From: JBGZEX01 sp041846495
Lineage (GTDB): Bacteria > Bacteroidota > Bacteroidia > Bacteroidales > Marinifilaceae
Direction: 5' to 3'
Assembly: GCA_041846495.1 (NCBI GenBank)
Contig: JBGZEX010000068.1
Location: 1-17,012, forward strand
Length of the DNA stretch: 17,012 nt
How positions within the stretch are numbered: the stretch's first letter is position 1; every line of letters starts with the position of its first letter. Shown here one piece after another: positions 1 to 8,773 of this stretch. The position numbers and the translations under genes are program-made. The notes beneath the pieces were generated by a model that saw only the letters and a program-made list of their open reading frames with translations, had not been told where the DNA came from and searched no databases.

Positions 1-1500
1 CTCGGGGCGTTCGTTTGCAACCATTTCCCCGTTATTGAAGGTAATGGCATATTCCGGTATGGGGAGTACCCAACCCTTATCTTCCGGAAAGGGTTTCAAC
101 AGATAATATCCTTCGATATCTCCGGCCTGATTCGGGCCGGATACGGCATAGGAAGTATGTTTTATCTCCTTTTTATAGGGATAGTGCGGCGATACGGCAT
201 AGCGCCGCAGGTCGAACCAGCGGTGGCCTTCGAAGCAGAGTTCTCTGCGGCGTTCGTCTCTTATGAGATCCGCCAATTCTTGTCCGGTGGCGGTGATTTT
301 TTCCGTTTCTCCGTTTTTGTAACGTTTGGAACGGAGCATATTCAATACTTTCTCGATTTCTGCCGCCGGTTTATCCAGCATGGCCATGGCTTCGGCTTTA
401 TTCAGAATGACTTCCGGATAACGAATCAGAAATATATCCGAGATTTCCGTCGATTTGTTGCGGGTCTTTCTGACCGTCGTCCTTGCCGGACGTACTACCG
501 TTTCGAAAAATACCGAACGGCGCAAATCCTTTTCTTCGTCGTATAATTCCAGTAATTCCGGGGATACCTGAAAGGTGGATACCCTCGTTTTATTGCTTGA
601 GGGACGTAAAGTTATCAGTGTGGTCGAGAGGGCATTCCCCTGGGAAAATACGGTTTCCACCGAATTGGCATCTAAAAAGTTGGTATCTTTGGAGTTGATG
701 TATTCTTCCATATCCAATACTTGATATTTGCCTTGGTTTATCACATAGTCGCATTCCCGGATGGCGGCTTTCCAATTGGCCGTATAGAGATAAAACCTGG
801 ATAATAATGCGCTTGCCGCAAATTCGTTTGCCCGGTATACCGTTTTTTGGGTAATTCCTTTCAGATATTTTTTGGCTTGTAAAAGATCGTGCAAAATTAC
901 CCCGTATACCGAATCCAAACGATGGCGGTGGTAATATATATCTTGGATATATTCCGTCGTTTTTACCGGAACGCCCGGATCATGCTTAGTTGCCTTGGAA
1001 TAAGGATTGGCATAGAGATTGGCTAAGAGAAAATAATAGGCTCCTCTCAGAAAATAGGCCTCTCCTTTTACCTGATTCCTCAATTCTTCCGGATCCTCCT
1101 CGAAGGTATCCGCCAAGGCGATAACGGTATTTGCCGTAGCTATATGGGCGTATAATTTGGCCCATGTCGCATCGGAATACGGACTTCCCCCATTGTTGAA
1201 AGGATGTTGTTCCCAGCGATAAAAACCCTGCCAATAGGCAAAAGGACCGTCTATTTTGCTGCCGTAAAGAAATTGCTCGCAATCGTCGTCCATTACGTGT
1301 ATAAAGGGAAAATATTTATGGTCCGAAGGCATGGCTACGAGATTGTTCGGTACGCCGGTCATATACCCGCTTCCGATTAATAATTCGCTTAAATCCCTGC
1401 AGGAAGATGCATAGGCCAATTCCATGGAGCGTTCCTTAAGAAAATCGGAACAGGAGGCAAACAATAGAAAACAACCGATAATATATATGTATTTTTTCAT
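1..1500 (-). CDS. SusD/RagB-like outer-membrane lipoprotein (SusD1), 3' end cut by window edge
   Basis: This is the surface lipoprotein partner of the SusC1 importer, expected to capture substrate above the barrel. The frame is open from an ATG at 1500 to the left edge, giving 500 codons with no stop. The N-terminus is a lipoprotein signal with hydrophobic residues 4-15 and a lipobox ending FAS-Cys17, followed by acidic residues. The SusD helical core includes RGAYYFLLANLYANPYS (about 152-168). The family hallmark RDERRRELCFEGHRWFDLRR lies at 414-433. The closing signature GWVLPIPEYAITFNNGEM (476-493) normally sits at the very end of SusD proteins, so only a few residues should be missing. 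It starts 10 bases after the susC1 stop, so the two are surely cotranscribed. SusD family assignment is certain; the ligand is not predictable. Confidence 0.95.
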   Translation of the reverse strand, partial: MKKYIYIIGCFLLFASCSDFLKERSMELAYASSCRDLSELLIGSGYMTGVPNNLVAMPSDHKYFPFIHVMDDDCEQFLYGSKIDGPFAYWQGFYRWEQHPFNNGGSPYSDATWAKLYAHIATANTVIALADTFEEDPEELRNQVKGEAYFLRGAYYFLLANLYANPYSKATKHDPGVPVKTTEYIQDIYYHRHRLDSVYGVILHDLLQAKKYLKGITQKTVYRANEFAASALLSRFYLYTANWKAAIRECDYVINQGKYQVLDMEEYINSKDTNFLDANSVETVFSQGNALSTTLITLRPSSNKTRVSTFQVSPELLELYDEEKDLRRSVFFETVVRPARTTVRKTRNKSTEISDIFLIRYPEVILNKAEAMAMLDKPAAEIEKVLNMLRSKRYKNGETEKITATGQELADLIRDERRRELCFEGHRWFDLRRYAVSPHYPYKKEIKHTSYAVSGPNQAGDIEGYYLLKPFPEDKGWVLPIPEYAITFNNGEMVANERPE

Positions 1501-1510
1501 GACCTATAAT

Positions 1511-4500
1511 TTAGAAAGTAATATTCATCGTACATGCCCATGTCGGACGGAGGGAGAGAGGGATATTGGGAGCTCCTCCCGATTGGGTGGGCAATTGTCC
1601 TTTTAGTTTCCGGGAAGAAATCGTAAACAGATTGCTTCCGGATATGCTTAGATAGGCGGCTTTCAGGTAAACTCTTCTACATAAGGATTCCGGTATGCTG
1701 TAACGGAAAGAGAAGGATTGGAGTTTTACGTAATTGCCGTTTACCACCCTCAGGTCGGAGGCATCGTACATCGCCCATATGTTGGATGCGAAAGCATAGG
1801 GCTCGAGTGTCCACCACGGCCGTAAAGTGGAAGAAAAGTCTGCGGTGTTGATAATGCCTGGAATGGTCGTATGTTTTTCATCGCCCGGTTGCCTCCAACG
1901 CTTTAAGAACTCCCGGCGTACATTGTTCAGAGGATTCGGTGCGATGGTTCCTTCAAGTTGCCTTACGTTGGGATACATTTGAAGGAGTCGTATTTTCGAA
2001 CCGAAACTATATGCTATATTGAACGAGAGTACGAAGCGTCGGTATGAGAAAGTGTTGGAAACTCCTCCTTGAATGACGGGTATTCTGTTGCCGGATTTTG
2101 CCATTACTTCCAAGAATACGGCTTCCTTATCTTTCATGTCCAGAAATTCCTGACGTCTGCTCGGATCGATGTCTTTAAACATCGGGCGTCCGTCTTCGGG
2201 ATTCAAGCCGTCGAACTTATAAGAAAAAAACGTATTCAAAGGATAGCCGGGAATGGGTATTCTGCCCGTAAGATAATCCGTATAGGTGATTTCATCGAGT
2301 GCATACTCTTTTCTGTCTCTCTTGTTTATCCTGCTCACGGCCTTATCTACGAAGTTGTTGATGATTTGTCCGAATTGCGGATCTATACGCCATGAGAATC
2401 CTTGTTTTTCACCGCCGTAAGCATGGGTGCTTACGGGAGTTATATTGAAGGAGAATTCGAACCCTTTATTCACTAAGGTGCCGCGGTTTACCGTATATTT
2501 CGTAACTCCGTTGATTTCCGAAACGGATTTTTCCATAAAGGCATCTTTGGTCTTTTTGTAGAAAAACGATACCGTACCCCTTAGTTTGTTCTTAAACAGG
2601 CTGAAATCCAGACTCGTATTCGTGGACATGGTTTTTTCCCAACGCAGATAGGGATTGGCGAAATTGTGTATGGTGGATTCGTATTCTTCGAATTTGTTAT
2701 TCAGATTTCCTTTTTTGATGATGAGTTCCGGACTTTGGGTATGAAGCATATTTCCCTGATAGCCGAAAGAAGTTTTCAAAGCTATTTCATTCACCCAATG
2801 TACCTCCGGCAAAAGGCATTCGCTTATATTCCATCGCGAAGACACCGACCATATCGGCAGGAGCCGTTTATTGCTTTTTTGTCCGAATTTATTGGAGGCA
2901 TCGATTCGACTGTTGAAGTTGAATACGAAGAAATTTTTATAGATATAGGATGCGGATACATAAGAAGAAACCTTATTGGTGAGTTGGTCTTTCAGAATTC
3001 CCAATGCATTGGGATTGCGGGTAAGCCATTCCGCATATACCTCGTAATCTCCCGGTTTTATAGGGGTAATCATTTTTCCTCTTTCCGGCAGATAGCCTCT
3101 GAATGTCTTATCCAATCCCGTATATTTGACGGAGGAAATTTCTCCTCCTAAGCTGGCATTGAGTTTATGGTTCCCGGTTTCGTCCAAATGCGTATTGTAA
3201 TCGAATTGGAGCCGGAGCATATAATTTTTATTTTTAGTGGAAGAGTGTTTTAATTCTCCGCCGTAGGGACATTCCGATTCTCTTCCGATTTTTCCGTATT
3301 CTCCTCTTCTGAGATTGGCGATATAGAAAGTTTTTTCTCCGTAATAAGTTTCGTTTACGGTATTATCCGTTCCGTAGGCGAGAGTCGTTCCCAGACGAAG
3401 CCCTTTCGTAATCCTGTATTTGATGTTGGTATTGAAGCTGAATCCCTCTCCGTCTATGGTATTCCGGCTGTTATCCCTTTCGTTTATGATATTGAACTTA
3501 TAGGTGAATATTCCGTCCCGGCTTCTCGGACGGTCGTAATACCACAAGCTGCCGTCTTCAGCCGTGGCCGGGATGGCGCGGCTGGTATTGTACGCATAGT
3601 TCAACAAACCTACGTTTTGAGGCGTATACTTCTTTTCGCTTACTCTTCCCGAGATACCGAAGGATATGACGAAGCGTTTGTAATCCGCATTCACCCGTAT
3701 ATTAGCCGTATACCTTTTGTTTTTTTCACCTCTCAATACCCCGACCTGATCGCTGTATCCTACGGAAGTATAATATCTTACGTTTTCGGTACCTCCGGAT
3801 AAACTCAATGTATGGTTATGGGAAAATGCATCTTGCAGCAGGATACCGAACCAATCGGTGTTTATCCGTTCGTAATAATTCACCTCCTTTTTAAATTCCT
3901 CGTATGAAAGTTTGCCGTTATAATAATCTCTCAACGCCTTTTCATATCCTACCCATATGTTCATATTATTGAAAGTATGTCCTTTACGAATCAATTCTCT
4001 GGAGAAATCGATTCTTTCGGAAGAATTCATCATATATACGCCCCGATCGGAATAGCGGGGACGCTGGGCGAAACTTCCCGTCAGGGAATAGGTGATGGAA
4101 GGGGCTCCTTTTTTCCCTTTTTTAGTCGTAATTACGATGACTCCGTTTGCCGCTTTGGCACCGTATATTGCTGTGGCGGAAGCGTCTTTCAGTACGTCTA
4201 TTTGCTCGATATCTTCGGGGTTCAGTCCGGAAATGGCATTTCCCAAAAGATTTACAAAATCCAAGTCGTTGATTTTTTGAGGGTCCACGTTTACCGGATC
4301 CGTTTGTACGATTCCGTCCACTACCCATAGGGGTTCCCTGTTGCCCAGTATGGTGGATGTCCCGCGAATTCTCAAGCGGGGTGCGGCGCCGAGTTGTCCG
4401 GAGTTTTGCAGAAAGGTCATACCCGGCACGTGCCCTTCCAACATTTGGTCGATGGTGGTCATTCCGGGTACCATGATATCCTCCGCTTTGATAGAGGTGA

Positions 4501-5185
4501 CCGCACTGGTGAGATTCCGGCTGTTTATGGTTTGGTAGCCCGTGTTTACCACTGCTTCTTCGAGTTGATTTAGGATTTCTTCCATAACGACATTCAGGCT
4601 TTTCATCGTCTTTTTATAAACGATTTCCCGGGTCCTCATTCCGATAAAAGAAAATACGAGGATAACGGATTTCCCTTCTTTGACTTCCGGTATGCTTAGA
4701 CTGAATTTTCCGTGACTGTCCGAGGAAGTCCCCGTCGTACTTCCTTTTAATACGATGGTTACTCCGGGAAGCGGTTCGCCTTGGGGGTCCCGTACGATCC
4801 CTTTTACGACGGTTTTATCACCCTCTTTCCGGCTTCTTATGACGATGGAATTTTTTTCGAACTTATGTTCGAAAGGTGTTCCGGAAAACAGTTTCGATAA
4901 AACGGAATCCACACTTACGTTTTTGACGTGAATGGAGATGGGTTTCATATTTTTTAGTTGTGCCGAATTATACACGAAATCCAGGCCGGTCTGCCGGTTT
5001 ATCGATATGAAAACTTCTTCTATGGGAGACTGTTCCATGTCGAGACTTACGCTTTGATGTTGTGCAATGCCCTTGCCGGACGAAAATATAAAGCCTCCCG
5101 ATAAAATGGCGACTTTCAAAACATACCCCAATCCTTTCGGGAATATGTTTTTGTCGATAAAAATCCGTTTTCGGTTTTTTCTCAT
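1511..5185 (-). CDS. SusC/RagA-like TonB-dependent transducing importer with STN domain (SusC1)
   Basis: This 1224-residue outer-membrane importer should pair with SusD1. Domains in order: a signal peptide with a basic N-region and hydrophobic stretch about 22-36; an STN (secretin/TonB short N-terminal) domain about 46-118; a carboxypeptidase-regulatory-like beta sandwich about 126-203 (VKGIVRDPQGEPLPGVTI); a possible TonB-box region about 209-214 (EEAVV); a plug about 222-358 with PRLRIRGTSTI (269-279) and DASATAIYGAKAANGVIVIT; then a 22-strand-type barrel ending in a terminal Phe, as expected for BAM substrates. The STN domain marks it as a FecA-type receptor that signals to an anti-sigma factor, which fits fecR1 lying just upstream with a 69-base gap. 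The ATG at 5185 gives a sensible signal peptide. Length is normal for STN-bearing SusC proteins. The substrate is unknown. Confidence 0.96.
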   Translation of the reverse strand: MRKNRKRIFIDKNIFPKGLGYVLKVAILSGGFIFSSGKGIAQHQSVSLDMEQSPIEEVFISINRQTGLDFVYNSAQLKNMKPISIHVKNVSVDSVLSKLFSGTPFEHKFEKNSIVIRSRKEGDKTVVKGIVRDPQGEPLPGVTIVLKGSTTGTSSDSHGKFSLSIPEVKEGKSVILVFSFIGMRTREIVYKKTMKSLNVVMEEILNQLEEAVVNTGYQTINSRNLTSAVTSIKAEDIMVPGMTTIDQMLEGHVPGMTFLQNSGQLGAAPRLRIRGTSTILGNREPLWVVDGIVQTDPVNVDPQKINDLDFVNLLGNAISGLNPEDIEQIDVLKDASATAIYGAKAANGVIVITTKKGKKGAPSITYSLTGSFAQRPRYSDRGVYMMNSSERIDFSRELIRKGHTFNNMNIWVGYEKALRDYYNGKLSYEEFKKEVNYYERINTDWFGILLQDAFSHNHTLSLSGGTENVRYYTSVGYSDQVGVLRGEKNKRYTANIRVNADYKRFVISFGISGRVSEKKYTPQNVGLLNYAYNTSRAIPATAEDGSLWYYDRPRSRDGIFTYKFNIINERDNSRNTIDGEGFSFNTNIKYRITKGLRLGTTLAYGTDNTVNETYYGEKTFYIANLRRGEYGKIGRESECPYGGELKHSSTKNKNYMLRLQFDYNTHLDETGNHKLNASLGGEISSVKYTGLDKTFRGYLPERGKMITPIKPGDYEVYAEWLTRNPNALGILKDQLTNKVSSYVSASYIYKNFFVFNFNSRIDASNKFGQKSNKRLLPIWSVSSRWNISECLLPEVHWVNEIALKTSFGYQGNMLHTQSPELIIKKGNLNNKFEEYESTIHNFANPYLRWEKTMSTNTSLDFSLFKNKLRGTVSFFYKKTKDAFMEKSVSEINGVTKYTVNRGTLVNKGFEFSFNITPVSTHAYGGEKQGFSWRIDPQFGQIINNFVDKAVSRINKRDRKEYALDEITYTDYLTGRIPIPGYPLNTFFSYKFDGLNPEDGRPMFKDIDPSRRQEFLDMKDKEAVFLEVMAKSGNRIPVIQGGVSNTFSYRRFVLSFNIAYSFGSKIRLLQMYPNVRQLEGTIAPNPLNNVRREFLKRWRQPGDEKHTTIPGIINTADFSSTLRPWWTLEPYAFASNIWAMYDASDLRVVNGNYVKLQSFSFRYSIPESLCRRVYLKAAYLSISGSNLFTISSRKLKGQLPTQSGGAPNIPLSLRPTWACTMNITF

Positions 5186-5254
5186 GATGTGTATTTGTAT
5201 GGTTAAACAATAATATGTTTTTGATTAAAATTTTTCGAAGATAAAATCGACGCT

Positions 5255-6415
5255 TCATTTTACGAATACGGTATTTCCCTTTATCTCGAAATCTACGGTA
5301 GCCGTTCCCGCTATCAGATGCAAAACGTCTTCGACCCGAGCGACCCGGGTGATTACTCCACTGAATATCTGTTTTTTTACATCTTCGTTTTCATATACGG
5401 CCGAGATGCCGTACCACCGGTATAAACGCTCCATGATTTTTTCTACGGATTCCTTTTCGAATATGAATTTGCCGTCTTTCCATGCGGTGTGGATATAGGT
5501 GTCGATGTCTTTTTTTATATTTAACTTTTGCGTACTACAGGAATATTCCGCTGTTTGGTTGGGATGTAAAACGGATTCCTCTCCGGTGTCGATGATTTTC
5601 ACGCCGATTTCACCGTTTACCAAGGTGGTGCGGATGATTTCCGGATCGTGGGTGTTGATGTTGAAATCGGTTCCGTATACTTTCACCCGGATTCCCGAAG
5701 TTTCGACGATAAAAGGTCGGGAGGGATTACGGGTTACTTCGAAATAAGCCTCCCCCGATAAATAAACTTTTCGTTCTTTTCCGGAAAATTCCACGGGATA
5801 ACGTAATTCCGTAACGGAATTCAGCCAGACGCGAGTGCCGTCCGCCAAATCCAGACGATAGAAACCGCTTACGGGTACTTTTAAAGTGTTATAGACTTCT
5901 TTCTCCGCACCGGTTTCTTTAATACTTGCCGATGCGTAGCTTAACCTTTGGGAAGAGTCGTTTCGAATCCCTTTTTCCACACTGCCTTCCACATGGATGT
6001 TGTCTTTCCCCAATAAGACTTTAGCACCCGAGGCCAGAAACAATTCCACTTCCGCCTGTCCCGGAACCTTATTCGTTTCGGCGGCAACCGGTTCTGTTTT
6101 TTCGACGAAAGGTTTCCGGATTATTTCGGATAATAAACCGGCTGCAATGATGAGAGTAACGGCGGCGGCACTCCTGTAGCATATCCTCCGTATTTTCTGC
6201 GAACGTACCGCTTTTTTCAAGCGGATTAATTCTTCGGTTTTTTCCGTAGGGGATATTTCATACGGATTACGACATTGTCTTATCCGTGCAATATACTTTA
6301 ATAATTCCGTATTTTCGGGAATTTGCATCCAGTCTTCCACAGCTGTCTGTTTCAGTTTATTCCGGTTTTCCAAAATTTGTACGGCAAATTCTATATCGTC
6401 GTGATTGTATTCCAT
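5255..6415 (-). CDS. FecR-family anti-sigma factor, DUF4974-type C-terminus (FecR1)
   Basis: This is an inner-membrane anti-sigma factor or sigma regulator of 386 residues. The N-terminal cytoplasmic part is about 1-79 and would bind a sigma factor. One membrane segment lies at about 80-96 (RSAAAVTLIIAAGLLS). The periplasmic FecR domain spans about 175-275, with LADGTRVWLNSVTELRYP (190-207), GEAYFEVTRNPSRPFIV (221-237) and GTDFNI. The C-terminal STN-like DUF4974-type domain covers about 315-385 (GKFIFEKESVEKIMERLYRWYG). By family knowledge it receives the signal from the STN domain of SusC1, encoded 69 bases downstream. Unusually, no sigma gene is adjacent: a terminator and the previous operon lie directly upstream, so its partner must be encoded elsewhere. 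A plausible partner is one of the sigma genes at the right end of the window. Confidence 0.94.
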   Translation of the reverse strand: MEYNHDDIEFAVQILENRNKLKQTAVEDWMQIPENTELLKYIARIRQCRNPYEISPTEKTEELIRLKKAVRSQKIRRICYRSAAAVTLIIAAGLLSEIIRKPFVEKTEPVAAETNKVPGQAEVELFLASGAKVLLGKDNIHVEGSVEKGIRNDSSQRLSYASASIKETGAEKEVYNTLKVPVSGFYRLDLADGTRVWLNSVTELRYPVEFSGKERKVYLSGEAYFEVTRNPSRPFIVETSGIRVKVYGTDFNINTHDPEIIRTTLVNGEIGVKIIDTGEESVLHPNQTAEYSCSTQKLNIKKDIDTYIHTAWKDGKFIFEKESVEKIMERLYRWYGISAVYENEDVKKQIFSGVITRVARVEDVLHLIAGTATVDFEIKGNTVFVK

Positions 6416-6431
6416 TTTATCTTATTTTTAT

Positions 6432-6465
6432 ATCTTATACACGCAGTTGACCGAAATGGGTGACA
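6432..6465 (-). promoter_or_regulatory. Candidate ECF-type promoter for fecR1-susC1-susD1
   Basis: The stretch between the terminator and fecR1 must hold the promoter of the downstream unit, because the hairpin at 6505-6537 would stop read-through. On the minus strand it reads TGTCACCC (6465-6458), a spacer, then CGTGTATAAGAT (6443-6432), about 16 bases before the ATG. A GTCACC-like -35 and a CGT-starting -10 would suit an ECF sigma factor. No TAnnTTTG housekeeping -7 box is visible in this gap. The assignment is by position and resemblance only. Confidence 0.3.
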
Positions 6466-6504
6466 TTGAAAAAAATCGGAAAAAAAGGCGATGATGATAA
6501 AAAA

Positions 6505-6537
6505 GCGGCTTCGAAATCCCCACGGATTTCGAAGCCG
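6505..6537 (-). terminator. Intrinsic terminator of the SusC2 operon
   Basis: A perfect 14-base-pair stem is formed by 6506-6519 and 6524-6537, with the 4-base loop CCAC on the plus strand. Read on the minus strand it is followed at once by a run of six T (6504-6499). It lies 37 bases past the thioredoxin-like gene stop and before fecR1, so it separates the two importer units. The plus-strand side is followed only by GTTC, so it should act in the minus direction. Confidence 0.9.
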
Positions 6538-6574
6538 TTCCCCGGATAGGTTATAATTTGAAAGAGAGGAGCGT

Positions 6575-7810
6575 TCAGTCTTTGGTTTCCCCTTTGAGAG
6601 CATTGTATAGTTTTTTCACTTTCCCCTCATTGATGCGTTCCAATTCTACGAATTGTTTGCGGGCGGTTTCCGCCTTCGCCGCATTGCCTAACTTTTCGTG
6701 GCAACGGGAAATAACTCCGTAGAAATTCAAAGAGAACGGAGATTTGTTTTCCATTTCCTGTAATTCGACGGCATCCGTTAAGCAAACGGACAACATATCT
6801 TTATCTTCGAGATTGTCGGCAATATAGGTATATATTTTTTGGAGATAAGCTGTTTCCTTATGGAAGAGATTGATTTCCTTGCCGAACTCTATGAATTCGA
6901 ATACTTTTTTCACGTTTCCTGCGATTTTATAATCGGCTATTTGCAGTTTTGCCAACCAAAGAGGAGATTGTTTGAGTACATTGTAATTCAGCACTTGTTT
7001 AAGTTGATTTATCGAATCTTTCAGTCCGGGAGTATAGCCGCATGTATCCAGTTTCCTCAGCAGGGATTCGATACTTCTGCGCATATTTTTCGACAGATTG
7101 CGTTCCAGGGCGGAGCGATTCACTTTCAGACCGTATTCGTATTTATCCATATTTTTTATTACGAATTTATAAGCGGTCGAATAAGGGTCGACGATATAAT
7201 CTCCGGCGATTTCCCATATGTCCTTATTCAATAAGGATTCGACGGATTGGGACTGCATGAAATCGGAAACGGCGGCAGCGGCTTCCTCTTTTTTGTAGGC
7301 ATTTTTGAGGGCTTTGATATAGTCTTTCATAAAATCGATATCCCTGCATCCGGCTTTGTATTTTTTTTCGAGAGCGAATAGGGATTTCCCTTTGAGCCCG
7401 GCTTTTACTTCTTTGATTAAAGTCGTGCCGTCTCGGAATCCGACAATCGTATGCACGGCCTCGCCCTTGGCATTTATCAGCAACATGGTGGGAAATCCGG
7501 GGATGATGTTTTTGAATTTTTCATAAACTTTTTTCCCCTCGCCTTTTTCCATATCGTATTTGACATTGATAAATTCGTTATTGAAAAACATTCCGACTTT
7601 GTCGAGAGAAAATGTTTTACTCGACAGAGCTTTACAGGGACCGCACCACGAAGTATAACAGTCGATAAAAATCAATTTGTTTTCTTTTTCCGCTTTCAGC
7701 AATACTTCTTCCAGGGGAATTCCCTCCAAAAAACTAATGCCTTTGTGCTGCTGTCCGGGAGCATTGCAATATATTCCCATAAGCAGACATAAAAATAAAA
7801 TCCTGTTCAT
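6575..7810 (-). CDS. Periplasmic thioredoxin-fold protein with long helical C-terminal extension
   Basis: This is a predicted exported thiol:disulfide oxidoreductase of 411 residues. A signal peptide covers about 1-19 (hydrophobic ILFLCLLMGIY; likely cleavage after A-P-G19). Cys15 is a poor lipobox match, so a soluble periplasmic form is favoured. The thioredoxin domain spans about 28-145, with catalytic WCGPC at 55-59 (Cys56, Cys59) and the cis-proline loop GFPT with Pro107. An additional Cys51 sits just before the active site. Residues about 145-411 are rich in helix formers and charged residues, with a TPR-like look near the end (NFYGVISRCHEKLGNAAKA); this part is not recognised. Its ATG overlaps the stop of the upstream lipoprotein gene by ATGA, so translation is coupled. 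It is the last gene before the terminator. Substrates could be disulfides in the receptor or lipoprotein neighbours, or in imported material. Confidence 0.88.
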   Translation of the reverse strand: MNRILFLCLLMGIYCNAPGQQHKGISFLEGIPLEEVLLKAEKENKLIFIDCYTSWCGPCKALSSKTFSLDKVGMFFNNEFINVKYDMEKGEGKKVYEKFKNIIPGFPTMLLINAKGEAVHTIVGFRDGTTLIKEVKAGLKGKSLFALEKKYKAGCRDIDFMKDYIKALKNAYKKEEAAAAVSDFMQSQSVESLLNKDIWEIAGDYIVDPYSTAYKFVIKNMDKYEYGLKVNRSALERNLSKNMRRSIESLLRKLDTCGYTPGLKDSINQLKQVLNYNVLKQSPLWLAKLQIADYKIAGNVKKVFEFIEFGKEINLFHKETAYLQKIYTYIADNLEDKDMLSVCLTDAVELQEMENKSPFSLNFYGVISRCHEKLGNAAKAETARKQFVELERINEGKVKKLYNALKGETKD

Positions 7811-8763
7811 TTTTTTAAGTTTTTAAAATAATCCGTTTCTACCTTATCTTCCGGGCAGTTGCTGTTTTGTATGGATACGAGATCCAGATTCAATTTTTCT
7901 TCGAGATAGGGGATAAGTGCCAATGCCCTTTCCAGCATTCTCGGGAAACGTTTCCAGGTGTGCTCCAGATCCGCTTTTTTGTTCTTCGTCAAAAACTTGA
8001 TATAATCCCCCACGTCCGTTTTCCTGTCGACGATTATTACGGTTTCCGTACCGAAACTCGTCGGTTTGCTTCTGACGTATCCGTTTTTACGGAAAGTATA
8101 TACGTTGGGGGAATATTCTCCTTCGGGATCTATTTCCCATTTATTAGCCAGGCACCATTTGACTTCCTTTCCTTTTTCATCTTTCCACCGGAGGGCGTAA
8201 AAAGCTTCGGGTTGTTCCGAAACCCCCAGGAATAAACGGGCAATGAAGAGTTCCGAGAATGCTCCTTCCCATGCATTCCATTCCTTGTCCGTATAATTGC
8301 GCATCTTATCTCCGAGATTCGGGATAATCAACATATCTTCATTTTCCAAATAGAATTTCACCGGTTTGTCCTTTTTATAGGAATCGGATAAGGAATCGCA
8401 GAGGAAAACTCTGACATACCAGAGTTTTTTCACTTTTTCCGGATTTATTCCTTTGAATATGTTATTATGAAGTTTGTGAATTACGGTTCTGACAAATTCT
8501 TCATTTCCTTTTTTTACGGGCGTATACCATCTTGAAAACCAACCGCTGAAGTTGGTCCTTTGGAATGCGTATTCCGGGAAATCGTATAAATAATATATTC
8601 CGTATTCTTCCCAGGTTTTATAGACCAACTCGTCTACCGAACCGGGACTTCCTTTTTTCAAACCGTATAGAGGTCCCGCCAGTTCCGGATCGGGATTTAG
8701 GTTTTCCGTACATGCGGTTGCAATTAGCAGGGCACATATACCTGCGGCAATAATTTTTTTCAT
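7807..8763 (-). CDS. SusCD-associated lipoprotein, possible inactive relative of zinc metallohydrolase lipoproteins
   Basis: This 318-residue lipoprotein has a signal with hydrophobic residues 4-15 and lipobox ATA-Cys18, followed by an acidic stretch typical of surface-exported Bacteroidota lipoproteins. Its position right after susD2 (10-base gap) and its pattern recall the substrate-import-associated zinc metallohydrolase lipoproteins (TIGR04549/PF15890-like). Matching elements are an early Y..YGI.YLYDF segment (about 52-63), a central LWYVRVFLCDSL segment (114-125), and a late KNGYV...DVGDYIKFLTKN region followed by YLEEKLNLDL (286-295). The expected HExxH helix appears as AFSELFIARLF (168-178), keeping Glu171 but neither His. 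If the relation is right it is probably a non-catalytic binding protein. The family link rests on pattern memory only and it could be an unrelated SusCD accessory lipoprotein. Lipoprotein status is well supported. Confidence 0.8.
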   Translation of the reverse strand: MKKIIAAGICALLIATACTENLNPDPELAGPLYGLKKGSPGSVDELVYKTWEEYGIYYLYDFPEYAFQRTNFSGWFSRWYTPVKKGNEEFVRTVIHKLHNNIFKGINPEKVKKLWYVRVFLCDSLSDSYKKDKPVKFYLENEDMLIIPNLGDKMRNYTDKEWNAWEGAFSELFIARLFLGVSEQPEAFYALRWKDEKGKEVKWCLANKWEIDPEGEYSPNVYTFRKNGYVRSKPTSFGTETVIIVDRKTDVGDYIKFLTKNKKADLEHTWKRFPRMLERALALIPYLEEKLNLDLVSIQNSNCPEDKVETDYFKNLKK

Positions 8764-8773
8764 AACTTATATT

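Noticed and set aside
157..546. 129-codon plus-strand frame near the left edge
   Set aside because: It is antisense to susD1, whose continuous frame covers the hallmark SusD motifs here.
2666..3151. 161-codon open frame on the plus strand opposite susC1
   Set aside because: It lies wholly inside the susC1 barrel coding region, shows no recognisable domain and has no sensible context.
5216..5226. An 11-base string (TGTTTTTGATT) shared by the gaps upstream of susC1 and susC2 (also 13999-14009)
   Set aside because: It is low-complexity AT sequence at different distances from the two start codons (30 versus 8 bases), so coincidence or weak paralogous residue is more likely than a site.
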